A DNA stretch of 64,000 nt from Phycisphaerales bacterium. Lineage in GTDB: Bacteria; Planctomycetota; Phycisphaerae; Phycisphaerales; UBA1924. Made by a program: the position numbers and the translations under genes. Below the pieces are notes generated by a model that saw only the letters and a program-made list of their open reading frames with translations, was not told where the DNA came from and made no database searches. Positions within the stretch are counted from its first letter, which is position 1. The number at the start of each line of letters is the position of its first letter. The stretch is taken from contig JAJDDC010000070.1 in the NCBI GenBank assembly GCA_029260515.1, forward strand, positions 699,770 through 763,769, in the 5' to 3' direction. Shown one piece after another: positions 15,633 through 25,114 of this stretch.

Positions 15633-16694
15633 TCAGTCTTGCCAGACGCCCTCTCGCATCATCTCGTCGGGGGTCCAGACGTTCGTGTTCCCGCTGATCG
15701 CGTAGAAGCGATCACCCCACTCGGTGTTCATGATGGTTTCCTTCGCTGTCCGCAGGTCGGCGTGGCCGTCGGTGTACCCCGTGACCGCCTTGCCGCTGTG
15801 GGCACGCGACATGGCGTTGAGCTGGTACTCGCTGTCGAGGTGGAGGCTGCTGTCGTCGATGTCGTCGACGATCTCGCTCGGGAACAGGTATCGGAACGCG
15901 GCCGACGAGTTGTCCGGGACGGTCGTCGGGTCGCCGTCCTGGCCGCCGAACATGAAGAAGGGCATGAAGGGGCGGTGGCTGCCGCTCGTCCAGCTCCCGT
16001 TGTCCGAGGAGTCAACTTTCCTGGCGAGGATGCGCCAGTCCTTGTCCCCGTCGCCGAACTCCGCGATCAGGATCGTCTTGGCGGGGAACTGGATCACCGA
16101 CTCGCGGACGAACACGTTCTGTCGGGGGTCGCCGAACTCCCGCTGGTTGAACTTGTTGCGGGGGAAGATCGCCCCGTTGCCGCCGAACGCGAGGCGGGCG
16201 ACCTGGCGGTCGGTCGTCATCCCGCCGCCCGATTCGACGTTCGACCCGCTCGCCTTGTCCACCTGGCCCGGCTCCCAGTGATCCGGGTTCGGGCCCGGGT
16301 TTGTCCGCGGCGCACCGCGGTTGAGCAGCGCGGCCGACTCGAACGCCTCCTCGGGCACCTCGCCGTTGCCGTACAACGCGTACGACCAGTGGATGTACCC
16401 GTACTCCTTGTTGGGCTGCGGGTCCCGCTGCTCGGTGACGTCCCAGCCGTAGTTCTCCAGGTCTTTCGACTTGGGGTACACGTACGAGGGTGGGTAGAAG
16501 TCCTTGTTGCCGGCGGTGTACGTCACCACGCCGAGGTTCACTTGCCTGGCGTTGTTCAGTGCCATCGCCGTCCACGCCGACTTGCGTGCCGCCCCCAGCG
16601 CGGGCAGCAGGATGCCGATCAGCAGCGCGATGATCGCGATGACGACGAGCAGTTCGATGAGAGTGAACGCGTGTCGAGGTCGCTCGTGCCGCAT
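15633..16694 (-). CDS. Type II pseudopilin-like protein with N-terminal methylation motif
   Basis: 353 residues from ATG 16694, chosen because GGAG lies nine bases upstream. The N-terminus RHAFTLIELLVVIAIIALL is a textbook prepilin cleavage/methylation signal: basic leader, F at +1, E at +5, then a hydrophobic helix. The C-terminal domain is about 310 residues, much longer than a minor pseudopilin, and resembles the expanded planctomycete families that carry this leader (for example DUF1559-type proteins), ending with SGKAVTGYTDGHADLR-like sequence as in many of them. It probably assembles at the inner membrane and faces the periplasm. It lies 230 bp upstream of the PstS-like dockerin gene on the same strand. 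Confidence 0.85.
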   Translation of the reverse strand: MRHERPRHAFTLIELLVVIAIIALLIGILLPALGAARKSAWTAMALNNARQVNLGVVTYTAGNKDFYPPSYVYPKSKDLENYGWDVTEQRDPQPNKEYGYIHWSYALYGNGEVPEEAFESAALLNRGAPRTNPGPNPDHWEPGQVDKASGSNVESGGGMTTDRQVARLAFGGNGAIFPRNKFNQREFGDPRQNVFVRESVIQFPAKTILIAEFGDGDKDWRILARKVDSSDNGSWTSGSHRPFMPFFMFGGQDGDPTTVPDNSSAAFRYLFPSEIVDDIDDSSLHLDSEYQLNAMSRAHSGKAVTGYTDGHADLRTAKETIMNTEWGDRFYAISGNTNVWTPDEMMREGVWQD

Positions 16695-17250
16695 GTTGCT
16701 GGGCTCCGTCAAAGAGAGAGGTGATCCCCGGGCGGTGCGCCGCGACGTGCCAGATCCGCCCGCCCGAGAGGACGCAAGACTAGAGACAGCGGGCGACCAA
16801 CACGGTCAAGAGCGGGCGCAACTTGCGTGAAGAATGGGTGTGTTACGACAACAATAAGAACGCGTGGGCACGCCCGTTTCTTACGACGCCCCGCCTGCCG
16901 CGCCAAACCCGCCAAACCCGCCTCACGGACCACGCACGCCACACGTGCGCCGACGCCGAGTCAGCGCGCGCCCGATCCCGCCCCGCTCGTAGGGCGTGCC
17001 CCAGCCCGCCCCCGTGGAAACCACGCGTCCCGTGAGCCGAGCCCGGATTTCTCCCTTCGCCCGGCGGGCCGGCCCGTTGGTGTTCTGATCCTGGCGTCCA
17101 CGTGATAAACTCCTGTGGGCACGCGACTCACGCCCACGACTCGCCCCCGGGCCCGGCTGAAATCCTCGGCGGGCATTCCCGAATCAGGACGCGGGGCCGG
17201 CGTGTGCCCAGGGTCCGGCCACGGGGCGCCAGAGCCCGAAGGGGTTGAGA
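16695..17250. other. Intergenic region without a supported gene
   Basis: 556 bases between the divergent pseudopilin gene and a small membrane-protein gene. Open frames here are short, Arg/Pro/Ala-rich and lack ribosome sites, so I call none. The segment 16835-16870 is locally AT-rich and is the likeliest place for the pseudopilin promoter. A short tandem CGCCAAACC repeat lies at about 16900-16922. Near 17100 GATAAACT could serve as a -10 for the plus-strand gene, but the -35 is unclear. Confidence 0.5.
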
Positions 17251-17478
17251 ATGAACAGCATCGTCGAACAGATCGTTTCCGACGAGGACAGCCTGATGCT
17301 GGTGGTCGGGCTGTGCGTCGCGTGTGTGTGGATCCTGAGCGCGACGGTCGCGAAGGTCTGCACGACCTCGTGCCGCGAGCGGACCAAGCGGGAGATCGCC
17401 GCCTACATCGCCGAGGGATCGATGACGCCCGACCAGGGCGAGCGGATCATCAAGGCCGGCAAGAAGATGGAGTGCTGA
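17251..17478 (+). CDS. Small single-span membrane protein, first of a tandem pair
   Basis: 75 residues starting at ATG 17251 with GAAGGGG nine bases upstream. One transmembrane segment (LMLVVGLCVACVWILSATVA, residues about 16-35) is followed by a basic stretch with two Cys (CTTSCRERTKR) and a helical tail, EIAAYIAEGSMTPDQGERII. The same tail recurs in the next gene, so the two are paralogues. The tail resembles the short SHOCT-like helical hairpins found at the ends of small membrane proteins, with a TPDQG turn. No function is known; a cytoplasmic interaction motif on a membrane anchor is inferred. Confidence 0.72.
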   Translation: MNSIVEQIVSDEDSLMLVVGLCVACVWILSATVAKVCTTSCRERTKREIAAYIAEGSMTPDQGERIIKAGKKMEC

Positions 17479-17556
17479 GCGGGCTCGCCCGCCTCTCCGT
17501 GCACGTCCTCACCGAAGTGAACACCGACACAGACCAGCTCCGAAGGACACCGACTT

Positions 17557-17796
17557 ATGCAGCCCACACTGGCCTCATTCGACACCAACCTCATCCCGGT
17601 GATCGCGATCGTGGGCGGCATTAGTATCGGGCTCATCGCAGTCATCGGGGGCCTTATCAAGGGCGTCTTCGATCGCAAGCAGACCGAAGAGTCGCGTCGG
17701 GAGATCGCGGCCTACGTCGCCGAGGGCTCGATGAGCCCCGAGGACGCCGAACGCATCCTCGCCGCAGGCCAAAAGAGCCGCGGCGAGTGCGGCTGA
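17557..17796 (+). CDS. Small single-span membrane protein, second of a tandem pair
   Basis: 79 residues from ATG 17557 with GAAGGAC upstream. The transmembrane segment (LIPVIAIVGGISIGLIAVIG, residues about 12-32) is followed by a basic linker (KGVFDRKQTEESRR) and the conserved tail EIAAYVAEGSMSPEDAERIL. It shares the tail but not the Cys pair with the gene 78 bp upstream, so the pair looks like an old duplication kept in one transcript. It ends one base before the stop codon of the convergent debranching-enzyme gene. No function is assigned. Confidence 0.72.
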   Translation: MQPTLASFDTNLIPVIAIVGGISIGLIAVIGGLIKGVFDRKQTEESRREIAAYVAEGSMSPEDAERILAAGQKSRGECG

Positions 17797-17797
17797 C

Positions 17798-19933
17798 TCA
17801 CCCGCTCCCGGGCCCCGACCCCGGCCCAGAGTCCAACGCCATCACCCACACGCGGAGCGACTCCGCCACGCTCCACGCCTGCGCCGGGCACCCGTCCGGG
17901 CGCTGCGGCATCCGAACATCGCCATCGCCATCGAAGATCTCCGGCAGCTGACCGGGCGACCACCCGTCCTCGGCCCAGCGCACAAGCGGCGAGAGCACCC
18001 GCCGCGCCTCGCCCCGCGACTCGGGTGAGAACGCCCCGACCCGCATGACCGCCTCCGCGTAGGGCCCGAGCAGCCAGGGCCACGCCGTCCCGTTGTGGTA
18101 CGCCGCGTCCCGCTCGAACAGGCTCCCCTCGTACCGACCCCGGTAGGGCGCATCGGACTCGCCGTCGCCCCCCGAGGCGCCCGCCCGCGAGAGCGTCCGC
18201 AGGCCGTACGGCGTGAGCAGCTCGCGCCGTACTTCGTCCACGACACGCCGCTTCGCCGCGTCGTCGAGGGGCGAGTGGGGGAGGCTGGCCGCGAACACCT
18301 GGTTCGGGCGCACGCCCCCCCGCGCGGCCCAGCCACCCTCGTGGGGCGTGAAATGATCGATCAGCCCCGCGTCAGGGCGGACGAACGCCGCCCGGAACGC
18401 GGCGCCCGCACGGTCCGCGTGCGCCTCGTACCTCGCGGCCCGTTCCGGGTCGGTCTCCCAGATCGTCGGCGCGAGCGAGCGCAGGGCGTTGAACCACAGC
18501 GCGTTGATCTCGCACGCCTTGCCGTGCCTGGGGGTGAACGTCACGCCGTCGCGCTGCGCGTCCATCCACGTCAGCTGCGTGGACGCGTCGCCCGCGAAGA
18601 CGAGCCCGTCGTCGTCGACGCCGATGCCCAGGTCCGTGCCCGCCAGGAACGCCTCGACGATCTCGACGCACGCCGGGACCAGCTCCGCGTGGTACGCCTC
18701 GGCGTCCCCGCCCGCGTCCAGGTACTCGCGCGCCGCGTGCACGAACCACAGGGGCGCATCGACCGTGTTGTAGTGGGCGGGCGCGTCGTGGTCGTCGAAG
18801 CGGTTCGGGATCAGCCCGTTGCGCCGCGCGCGCGCAAACGTCCGCAGCACGTCCATCGCCTCGCCCAGTCTCCCGGTCACGAGCAGCAGCCCGGGAAGCG
18901 AGATCATCGAGTCACGCCCCCAGTCGGCGAACCAGGGGTACCCGGCGATGACGCTCACACCGCCGGCGCGCTCCACGATGAACTCGTCGCCCGCCAGCGC
19001 CAGGCGTGCGACCGGGCGGGCCGCCTCGGGATCGCCCGGCTCGATCCCCGCCAGGCCCAGCGTGCGTCCGATCAGTCGTTGGGCCCGTTGCGTGCGCGCC
19101 GCCGCGTCCTGCTCGACCGACAGGGGCGGCCCGCCGTCGGCCTCCGCGAACAGCTCGACGTGCGCCGCCACCGCCCCGTCGCACGAGCCGTGCACGACCG
19201 CGGGCGCGAGAAGGTCCTCGCTCGATTCCAGCCCACGACGCTCCTCCCACGCGTACGCGAACCCGCGCCACCGCTCGTCGCATGCGGTCATCGTCCCGCC
19301 GACGTTGGTCAGCTCCAGCTCCTGGTCCCTTGAGCCGACCAGGATCCCCTCGTCGCGCTGGCGGACCTCGAACCGTCCGCCGAACGCGCCCCGCGCGGGC
19401 AGCGAGTGGAACCCCCGCATCGCTACGAGCGGGCGCAGTTCGATCCGGCACGCGGCCCCCGCGAGCTCGTACCGCACGCTCACCGCCTGACGATCGCGGA
19501 ACAGGTGTACGTGCTTGCGCACACCCAGTGTCCGCCCGCCACCCGCGTCCACCCGGTACACCCAGCGACACCACCCGAGCCCGCGCTCGAACGCGGCCAG
19601 GTGGGGGCTCCATATCGCCCGCTCTCCCGCGTCTTCGAAGTGGAAGGGCGTGAGGTGGATGCGCCGCCCGCCGCCCGCGTCGACTCCCAGCACGATCGTC
19701 TCGTGCACCGCACACAGCGCGACGTACCGCTCGACCGGCGGCCTGGCCGCGGCGACCAGCAACCCGTGGTACCGACGCGTCGGCGTGCCCAGCACTGTCC
19801 CCATCGCGTACCCGCCCAGACCGTTGGTGAGCGACCACTCGGTCCACAGGGGCCCGGGGGCGCCCGCGTCGTGCGCAGGGCGGCGCCCGATGGGCGGTGG
19901 GAGCAACTCGGCGCTCGTCGCGGCGGGTGTCAT
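17798..19933 (-). CDS. Amylo-alpha-1,6-glucosidase / glycogen debranching enzyme
   Basis: 711 residues, cytoplasmic. The N-terminal domain starts with the family signature WSLTNGLGGYAMGTVLGTPTRRYHGLL (here residues about 31-58). The C-terminal (alpha/alpha)6 barrel carries GYPWFADWGRDSMISLPGLL, a hallmark of the GH133-type amylo-1,6-glucosidases, and later TWMDAQ and YNTVDAPLWFVHA. The enzyme removes alpha-1,6-linked glucose at glycogen or maltodextrin branch points. Length fits the bacterial/archaeal type (about 620-720). The start at 19933 has no strong ribosome site. It is divergent from guaB with only 92 bp between starts. Confidence 0.92.
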   Translation of the reverse strand: MTPAATSAELLPPPIGRRPAHDAGAPGPLWTEWSLTNGLGGYAMGTVLGTPTRRYHGLLVAAARPPVERYVALCAVHETIVLGVDAGGGRRIHLTPFHFEDAGERAIWSPHLAAFERGLGWCRWVYRVDAGGGRTLGVRKHVHLFRDRQAVSVRYELAGAACRIELRPLVAMRGFHSLPARGAFGGRFEVRQRDEGILVGSRDQELELTNVGGTMTACDERWRGFAYAWEERRGLESSEDLLAPAVVHGSCDGAVAAHVELFAEADGGPPLSVEQDAAARTQRAQRLIGRTLGLAGIEPGDPEAARPVARLALAGDEFIVERAGGVSVIAGYPWFADWGRDSMISLPGLLLVTGRLGEAMDVLRTFARARRNGLIPNRFDDHDAPAHYNTVDAPLWFVHAAREYLDAGGDAEAYHAELVPACVEIVEAFLAGTDLGIGVDDDGLVFAGDASTQLTWMDAQRDGVTFTPRHGKACEINALWFNALRSLAPTIWETDPERAARYEAHADRAGAAFRAAFVRPDAGLIDHFTPHEGGWAARGGVRPNQVFAASLPHSPLDDAAKRRVVDEVRRELLTPYGLRTLSRAGASGGDGESDAPYRGRYEGSLFERDAAYHNGTAWPWLLGPYAEAVMRVGAFSPESRGEARRVLSPLVRWAEDGWSPGQLPEIFDGDGDVRMPQRPDGCPAQAWSVAESLRVWVMALDSGPGSGPGSG

Positions 19934-19991
19934 GACGCCCAGACTAGGCCCTCTCGTGCGCCCGCGGACATGCCACTGAGGCGCGCCCGGC

Positions 19992-20020
19992 TTGACACCC
20001 CCCGCGCCCCCTGGGACACT
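19992..20020 (+). promoter_or_regulatory. Candidate guaB promoter placing the transcript start at the ATG
   Basis: TTGACA at 19992-19997, a 17-bp spacer and GACACT at 20015-20020. The -35 is a perfect sigma-70 box and the -10 matches TATAAT at three positions. Transcription would begin at about 20026-20028, i.e. at the first ATG of guaB, so initiation from that codon would be leaderless. Confidence 0.45.
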
Positions 20021-20025
20021 CTCTC

Positions 20026-21654
20026 ATGGCGACCCTCCCCGATACACGTCCCAAGCCCGTCTCCAAGCCCCAGGCCACCCCAGGCGCCCCCGCCCGGGCA
20101 ACGCGGGGGCCGGACCTGTCGATGCGCACACCCCAATCACCCACCGCCAAGATCGTCGCCGACGGCGTCACCTTCGACGACGTCCTGCTCCTGCCCGCCC
20201 GTTCCGCGGTCATGCCCGCCGACGCCGACACTTCGACGCGCCTCACCACCAACATCCGCATCAACATCCCCCTCGTCTCGGCGCCGATGGACACCGTGAC
20301 CGAGTCGGCCATCGCCATCGCCCTGGCCCAGGAGGGCGGCCTGGGCATCATCCACAAGAACCTGCCGATCGAGGCCCAGGCCCGCGAGGTCGCGAAGGTC
20401 AAACGCTCGGCCAACGGCGTCATCACCGACCCCGTCACCCTCGGGCCCGACGACACCATCGCCCGCGCCCGCCAGCTCATGCGCGAGCACAACGTCTCGG
20501 GCTTCCCCGTCACCGAAGACGGCGCCGACGTGCTCCGCTCCAAGGGCAAGCTGCTTGGCATCCTCACCCGGCGCGACCTCAAGTTCGTCGAGGACGAGTC
20601 CACACGCATCCGCGACGTCATGACCGCCGACGGGCTCATCACCGCCCCCAAGGACACATCGCTGGGGCAGGCCGAGAAGATCATCTCCCGCAACAAGGTC
20701 GAGAAGCTCCTGCTGTGCGACGCGGGCGGCAACCTCGCGGGCCTGATCACGATGCGCGACATCGAGCGGGCCAGCCGCTTCCCGCAGGCGTGCGTGGACT
20801 CACGCGGGCGCCTCCGGTGCGGCGCCGCCGTCGGCCCGGGACAGTTCGACCGGCTCGACGCCCTGCTCGCCGCCGAGGTGGACGTCGTCGTCGTGGACAC
20901 CGCCCACGGGCACTCCGAGAACGTCATCGAGACCGTCCGCCAGATCAAGCAGCGCCACAACATCGACGTCATCGCCGGCAACATCGCCACCGCCCAGGCC
21001 GCGATCGACCTGATCGAGGCGGGCGCCGACGCTGTCAAGGTCGGCATCGGGCCGGGCTCGATCTGCACCACACGCGTCGTGACGGGCGTGGGCGTGCCGC
21101 AGATCACCGCGATTATGAACGCGGTCGAGGGTGTGCGCACGACCGGGCGCGACGTCCCAGTCATCGCCGATGGCGGGGTCCGCCTCTCGGGCGACATCGC
21201 CAAGGCTATCGCTGCTGGCGCCGGCTCGGTCATGATGGGCTCGCTGTTCGCGGGTCTCGACGAATCGCCGGGCGAGCTGGTCATCTCCGGCGGGCGTCGT
21301 TTCAAGACCTACCGCGGCATGGGCTCGGAGGGCGCCATGAACGCGGGCTCGGCCGACCGTTACCGCCAGTCCGACAAGCTCGACGAGCGGACAGGACGCG
21401 CCAAGGCCAAGTTCGTGCCCGAGGGCGTCGAGGGGCTGGTGCCCTACCGCGGCCCGCTGGCCGAGTACGTCTACCAGCTCGTCGGGGGCCTCCGCGCATC
21501 GATGGGTTACTGCGGCGCCCCCACGATCGACGCGATGCGCGAGCACGCCCGCTTCGTCCGCGTCTCGGGCGCGACCGTCGTCGAGAATCACCCCCACGAC
21601 ATCCGTATCACCAAGGAGTCGCCCAACTACTCCTGGGGGCACGGCGGCGAGTGA
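20026..21654 (+). CDS. guaB: Inosine-5'-monophosphate dehydrogenase
   Basis: Oxidises IMP to XMP with NAD+, the first committed step of GMP synthesis, in the cytoplasm. The full barrel signature is present: [12 protein letters not shown] near the N-terminus, PMDTVTE, two CBS domains (about residues 130-255, with [12 protein letters not shown] and [12 protein letters not shown]), the catalytic loop GPGSICTTR with C347, and the flap with [10 protein letters not shown]. From ATG 20026 it has 542 residues, about 50 more than usual, with a Pro/Ala-rich start; ATG 20122 would give the normal length. A perfect -35 just upstream makes the first ATG a possible leaderless start. The stop overlaps the next gene by GTGA. 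Confidence 0.96.
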   Translation: MATLPDTRPKPVSKPQATPGAPARATRGPDLSMRTPQSPTAKIVADGVTFDDVLLLPARSAVMPADADTSTRLTTNIRINIPLVSAPMDTVTESAIAIALAQEGGLGIIHKNLPIEAQAREVAKVKRSANGVITDPVTLGPDDTIARARQLMREHNVSGFPVTEDGADVLRSKGKLLGILTRRDLKFVEDESTRIRDVMTADGLITAPKDTSLGQAEKIISRNKVEKLLLCDAGGNLAGLITMRDIERASRFPQACVDSRGRLRCGAAVGPGQFDRLDALLAAEVDVVVVDTAHGHSENVIETVRQIKQRHNIDVIAGNIATAQAAIDLIEAGADAVKVGIGPGSICTTRVVTGVGVPQITAIMNAVEGVRTTGRDVPVIADGGVRLSGDIAKAIAAGAGSVMMGSLFAGLDESPGELVISGGRRFKTYRGMGSEGAMNAGSADRYRQSDKLDERTGRAKAKFVPEGVEGLVPYRGPLAEYVYQLVGGLRASMGYCGAPTIDAMREHARFVRVSGATVVENHPHDIRITKESPNYSWGHGGE

Positions 21655-22571
21655 GCCCCGCGTCCGACGAGCCCCCGCCGGCGATCCAATCACCGCCGCC
21701 GCCGTCGGGCGGGCGCCCGGGCGAGGACCCCCGCGTGGTCCGACGCCACGGGCCCATCGTCCGCGAGCTGCGCGTCGGCGACCGCACGATCGCGCAAACA
21801 CGCTGGGTCCCGTCACGCAAAGAGAGCGTGCTCGTCTTCTCGCTCCCCAAGGCGGGCAGCGTGCTGCTCGACAGCATCGTCCACGCGATGTCCGATCAGG
21901 CGGGTCTGTGGTACTTCGGGCTCGAGGAGCGCCTGTTCCAGGCCGGCGTCCCGATCGAGCGGTGCCCGCCCGAGACCTCGGCGCTTTTTCTGCGCCGCGG
22001 GTACTGCTATTCGGGGTTCCGACGCCTGCCCGAGGCGTTCGAGATCCCGATCCTCGATCGCGCCAGGAAGGTCCTGCTCGTGCGTGACCCCCGGGACATG
22101 CTCGTGTCGCTGTACTTCTCGCTGACGCGCTCGCACGCGTCGCCGGGGGCGCTCGCCGAGGGCGACGCGGGTTCTCATCAGGAGCGATTCGAGGCCGACC
22201 GCGCCGGGGAGATGGCGGCGTCGATCGACGGGTTCGTGATCCGGCGCGCCCCTGTCATCGCTGATATCTACGCGGGCTATGCCCGGATCCTCGACGATCC
22301 GAAAACGCTCGTCTCCCGGTACGAGGATGTGCTGTACGACAAGGCGGGCTGGGCACGTCAGATCCGCGAGCATTTCTCGTGGGACGTTCCCGATGACGTG
22401 ATCGAGCGCGTCGCGCGCGCACACGACACGATCCCCGACGCCGAGAACCCGGACGCGCACATCCGGCGCGCGCACCCGGGCGACCACCGCGAGAAGCTCG
22501 CGTCGCCGACGATCGCCCGCCTGGACGCGATCCTGGCGCCCGTCCTCGAACGCCACGCCTACGCGCGGTAG
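21651..22571 (+). CDS. Sulfotransferase-fold protein
   Basis: 306 residues from GTG 21651, which overlaps the guaB stop as GTGA and implies translational coupling. Residues 60-71 ([12 protein letters not shown]) match the 5'-phosphosulfate-binding loop, and residues 140-160 ([18 protein letters not shown]) match the 3'-phosphate-binding motif of PAPS-dependent sulfotransferases. RYEDVLYD later fits the conserved Tyr-Glu-Asp segment. A Pro-rich N-terminal 25 residues is outside the domain. It probably transfers sulfate from PAPS to a glycan, lipid or small molecule; the acceptor is unknown. Pairing with guaB has no obvious metabolic reason other than nucleotide chemistry, so the coupling may only be positional. 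Confidence 0.82.
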   Translation: MSPASDEPPPAIQSPPPPSGGRPGEDPRVVRRHGPIVRELRVGDRTIAQTRWVPSRKESVLVFSLPKAGSVLLDSIVHAMSDQAGLWYFGLEERLFQAGVPIERCPPETSALFLRRGYCYSGFRRLPEAFEIPILDRARKVLLVRDPRDMLVSLYFSLTRSHASPGALAEGDAGSHQERFEADRAGEMAASIDGFVIRRAPVIADIYAGYARILDDPKTLVSRYEDVLYDKAGWARQIREHFSWDVPDDVIERVARAHDTIPDAENPDAHIRRAHPGDHREKLASPTIARLDAILAPVLERHAYAR

Positions 22572-22594
22572 CGGCCGGCCGGTGAGCCTCGTGC

Positions 22595-23698
22595 CTACAC
22601 GTTGAACAGGAAGTGGCACACGTCCGCGTCGCGCATCACGTATTCCTTGCCCTCGATCCGCATCCGCCCGGCGTCCTTGATCGCCTTTTCACTCTTGAGC
22701 TCGACCAGGTCGCCCACCGCGTAGACCTCGACGCGGATGAACCCGCGCTCAAAATCAGTATGGATCACGCCCGCGGCCTGGGGCGCCCGCGTCCCGACCG
22801 GGATCGTCCACGCCCGGATCTCCTTGGGCCCGGCGGTGTAGAAGCTCTGCAGACCCAGCAGCTCGTACGCGCCCCGCGCCAGCATGTTGAGCGCCGGCTC
22901 GTCCATGCCCATGTCCTTGAGCATCTCCCGCTTGTCTTCCTCGCCCAGCTCCGAGAGCTCCGACTCGATCTTGGCGCACACGGGGACGACCACCGAACCC
23001 TCCGCCGCCGCGTGCTCGCGGACGCGTTGCGACAGCGGTCCCTCGCCCATCGGATCGTCCTCGTCCACGTTCGCGACGTACAGCACAGGCTTGGTGGTGA
23101 TGAGCCCCAGCGATCGCAGCGCCGCGCCCTCCTCTGCGTTCTTGGGCTCGTACTTCCGGGCCGTCACGCCCTCCTCCATAAACGGGAGAAGGCTCTTGAT
23201 GACCGCGGCGCGTGCCGCGGCGCCCGGCTCCTTGCCGCGTGCTGCGCGCTCCGCCTTGCCCAGCCCCGCCTCCAGGGTCTGCAGGTCGGCCAGGATCAGC
23301 TCGCTCTCGACCGTCTTGATGTCGCGGATCGGATCCACCGACCCCTCGACGTGCGTGATGTCCTCGCCGCCCACGGCCTTCTCGAAGCAGCGGACCACCT
23401 GCACGATCGCGTCCACCTCGCGGATGTGCGACAGGAACCGGTTGCCCAGCCCCTCGCCCTTGGACGCCCCGCGGACGAGCCCGGCGATGTCCACCAGGCG
23501 CAACGCCGCGGGCACGATCTTCTGCGACTCGATCAGCTCGCGGATCGTTGCCAGACGCGGGTCGGGCACGGGCACGACGCCGACGTTGGGCTCGATAGTC
23601 GCGAACGGATAGTTCGCGCTCAGCGCGCCCGCGGCGGTCAACGCGTTGAACAGCGTGGACTTGCCGACGTTGGGCAGCCCGACAATACCGGCTTCCAT
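22595..23698 (-). CDS. ychF: YchF/OLA1-family P-loop ATPase
   Basis: 367 residues, the normal size. The start at 23698 puts the P-loop at residues 7-15 (GLPNVGKST), as in all family members. Switch II is [17 protein letters not shown]. The base-recognition motif is NVDE rather than NKxD, the known change that makes this branch of the Obg-type GTPases prefer ATP. The C-terminal TGS domain ends [13 protein letters not shown]. The protein binds ribosomes and is linked to translation and oxidative-stress control in studied bacteria. It is convergent with the sulfotransferase gene and 54 bp from the glycosyltransferase gene on the same strand. Confidence 0.96.
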   Translation of the reverse strand: MEAGIVGLPNVGKSTLFNALTAAGALSANYPFATIEPNVGVVPVPDPRLATIRELIESQKIVPAALRLVDIAGLVRGASKGEGLGNRFLSHIREVDAIVQVVRCFEKAVGGEDITHVEGSVDPIRDIKTVESELILADLQTLEAGLGKAERAARGKEPGAAARAAVIKSLLPFMEEGVTARKYEPKNAEEGAALRSLGLITTKPVLYVANVDEDDPMGEGPLSQRVREHAAAEGSVVVPVCAKIESELSELGEEDKREMLKDMGMDEPALNMLARGAYELLGLQSFYTAGPKEIRAWTIPVGTRAPQAAGVIHTDFERGFIRVEVYAVGDLVELKSEKAIKDAGRMRIEGKEYVMRDADVCHFLFNV

Positions 23699-23751
23699 AG
23701 CGTGTGCTCCGTCCCACGCCCTCTGGCGCGGGGCGGATGATAGCCGCGGCC

Positions 23752-24930
23752 TTATCCCGCCTGTCCCCGCAGCGACGCCTTCCTGCCCAGGCGGTAGTCG
23801 CGCCCGCGCCAGTCCACGCCGCCGCGGAGCATCGTCAGGTACACGATCGGCGCCAGCAGCACGGTCCCCCAGAGCATCCACGCGCCGCGCCACCCGATCC
23901 GCCCGCCGCCCAGACGCCTGTGCAGGCCCGCGTTGCTCAGGCCCATCGCAGCGATCGCCCCCAGCGCCAGCCCCCAGCCCCACCACGCGCCGAGGGCCAC
24001 ACTCACGACGAGCACGATCCAGGCCAGGAAATATTCGACCGCCCGCAGCGCGGTCGGCCACGTGAAGCGGATCGAGAGCCCGTTGCGCCCGAACAGGAGC
24101 CACCGCCTGTAGATCCCGAAGAACTCGCGCATCCCCAGCCCGCCCCCGACGATGGGCAGGACCGTCCTGACCATGACGTTCCGCCAGCCCGCCCTGTGCA
24201 GGCATCGCCCGATCGCCATGTCGTCAACGAGCTCGCCCTGTGCGCACGCCACGCCCCCGACGTCGGCAAGCGCCTCGCGCCGGAAAACCATGACCTGGCC
24301 CATGATGAACGGGAGCTGGCCGTTTGTGCCCGCCGCCCGCGCCGCGGCCGACCCGTACATGGAGTTCAGCAGCGTTGCGTACCCGACGTCCCCCGCGGTG
24401 CGCAGATCCGACGTCAGCACCGCCGGCGCGAACGTGCACCCGACCCGCTCGTCGGCGAGCAGCGTCTCGACCAGGTCGGTCAGCAGCGTGTCGCCCGGGC
24501 GTGTGTCCGAGTCGCCGAAGGCGAGCAGGTCTCCCGTCGCGCCCTCGCCCCCGACGATCATCGCGTGCAGCTTGCCGGTGCGGTTTGCCGGGGGTTCGCC
24601 CGCGATCACGATGCGGGCCGTGCCGGGGCGCCCGGCGCCCGCGTGCTCCTCGATCGCGCGCACGGCGTTGGCGTGCCCAGGATCAGCATCGTCGTCGAAC
24701 ACGAAGATTGTCTCGACCCCGCCCGCGTACCCCGTGTCGAGCGTCGCGCGGAAGTTGTCCATCTGCCCCGCGTCCGCGCCCTTGACCGGGCGGACGATGC
24801 TGACGGAGGGCCAGGCGTCGGGTGTTGCCCTGGGAGGCGCGGGCCGGTCGATCCCCGCGCCGAGCCAGTAGTGCGAGAAGACGATGTCGATGAGCAGGAG
24901 CCCCGCGACGATTCCCAGCGCGATCTCCAT
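23752..24930 (-). CDS. Membrane glycosyltransferase, ceramide-glucosyltransferase/HpnI-like
   Basis: 392 residues from ATG 24930 (GAGGGG upstream). An N-terminal hydrophobic helix is followed by a GT-A domain starting [15 protein letters not shown], then [11 protein letters not shown], the DxD-like [11 protein letters not shown], and the acidic ELVDDMAIG. The product-site motif appears as YRRWLLFGR, near the (Q/R)xxRW of family GT21. Two or three C-terminal membrane segments follow. This set matches ceramide glucosyltransferases and the bacterial hopanoid enzyme HpnI; it probably adds a sugar to a membrane lipid on the cytoplasmic face. The exact lipid is unknown. It is upstream of and probably cotranscribed with ychF. 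Confidence 0.8.
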   Translation of the reverse strand: MEIALGIVAGLLLIDIVFSHYWLGAGIDRPAPPRATPDAWPSVSIVRPVKGADAGQMDNFRATLDTGYAGGVETIFVFDDDADPGHANAVRAIEEHAGAGRPGTARIVIAGEPPANRTGKLHAMIVGGEGATGDLLAFGDSDTRPGDTLLTDLVETLLADERVGCTFAPAVLTSDLRTAGDVGYATLLNSMYGSAAARAAGTNGQLPFIMGQVMVFRREALADVGGVACAQGELVDDMAIGRCLHRAGWRNVMVRTVLPIVGGGLGMREFFGIYRRWLLFGRNGLSIRFTWPTALRAVEYFLAWIVLVVSVALGAWWGWGLALGAIAAMGLSNAGLHRRLGGGRIGWRGAWMLWGTVLLAPIVYLTMLRGGVDWRGRDYRLGRKASLRGQAG

Positions 24931-25019
24931 CCGCGGCCCCTCGCTCCCGCCCAAGGGCGGGCCGGGCATCGTACACGCCCGCTATCCTTCCGACGTGCGG
25001 CGCCCCGCGCCGCCGCGAC

Positions 25020-25093
25020 GCGCTCGTAGCTCAGCAGGATAGAGCGGCGGTTTCCTAAACCGCAGGTCGGAGGTTCGAGTCCTCCCGGGCGCG
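25020..25093 (+). tRNA. tRNA-Arg(CCT)
   Basis: 74 bases with a 7-bp acceptor stem (25020-25026 with 25086-25092), D arm with TAGCTCAGCAGGATAGAGC, an anticodon loop TTCCTAA in a GCGGT/ACCGC stem, and T arm GGAGGTTCGAGTCCTCC. The anticodon CCT reads AGG. CCA is not encoded. It sits just upstream of anmK. Confidence 0.95.
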
Positions 25094-25114
25094 CTTCTCC
25101 CGAACCCACACGCC

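Noticed and set aside
12676..15705. About 1000-codon plus-strand frame opposite the PstS-like gene
   Set aside because: Antisense shadow of a gene with signal peptide, binding loops and dockerin tail. No recognisable domain in the shadow.
16695..17250. Short open frames in the 556-bp gap
   Set aside because: 70-90 codons, Arg/Pro-rich, without ribosome sites or similarity to any family. The short CGCCAAACC tandem is too small for a CRISPR array.
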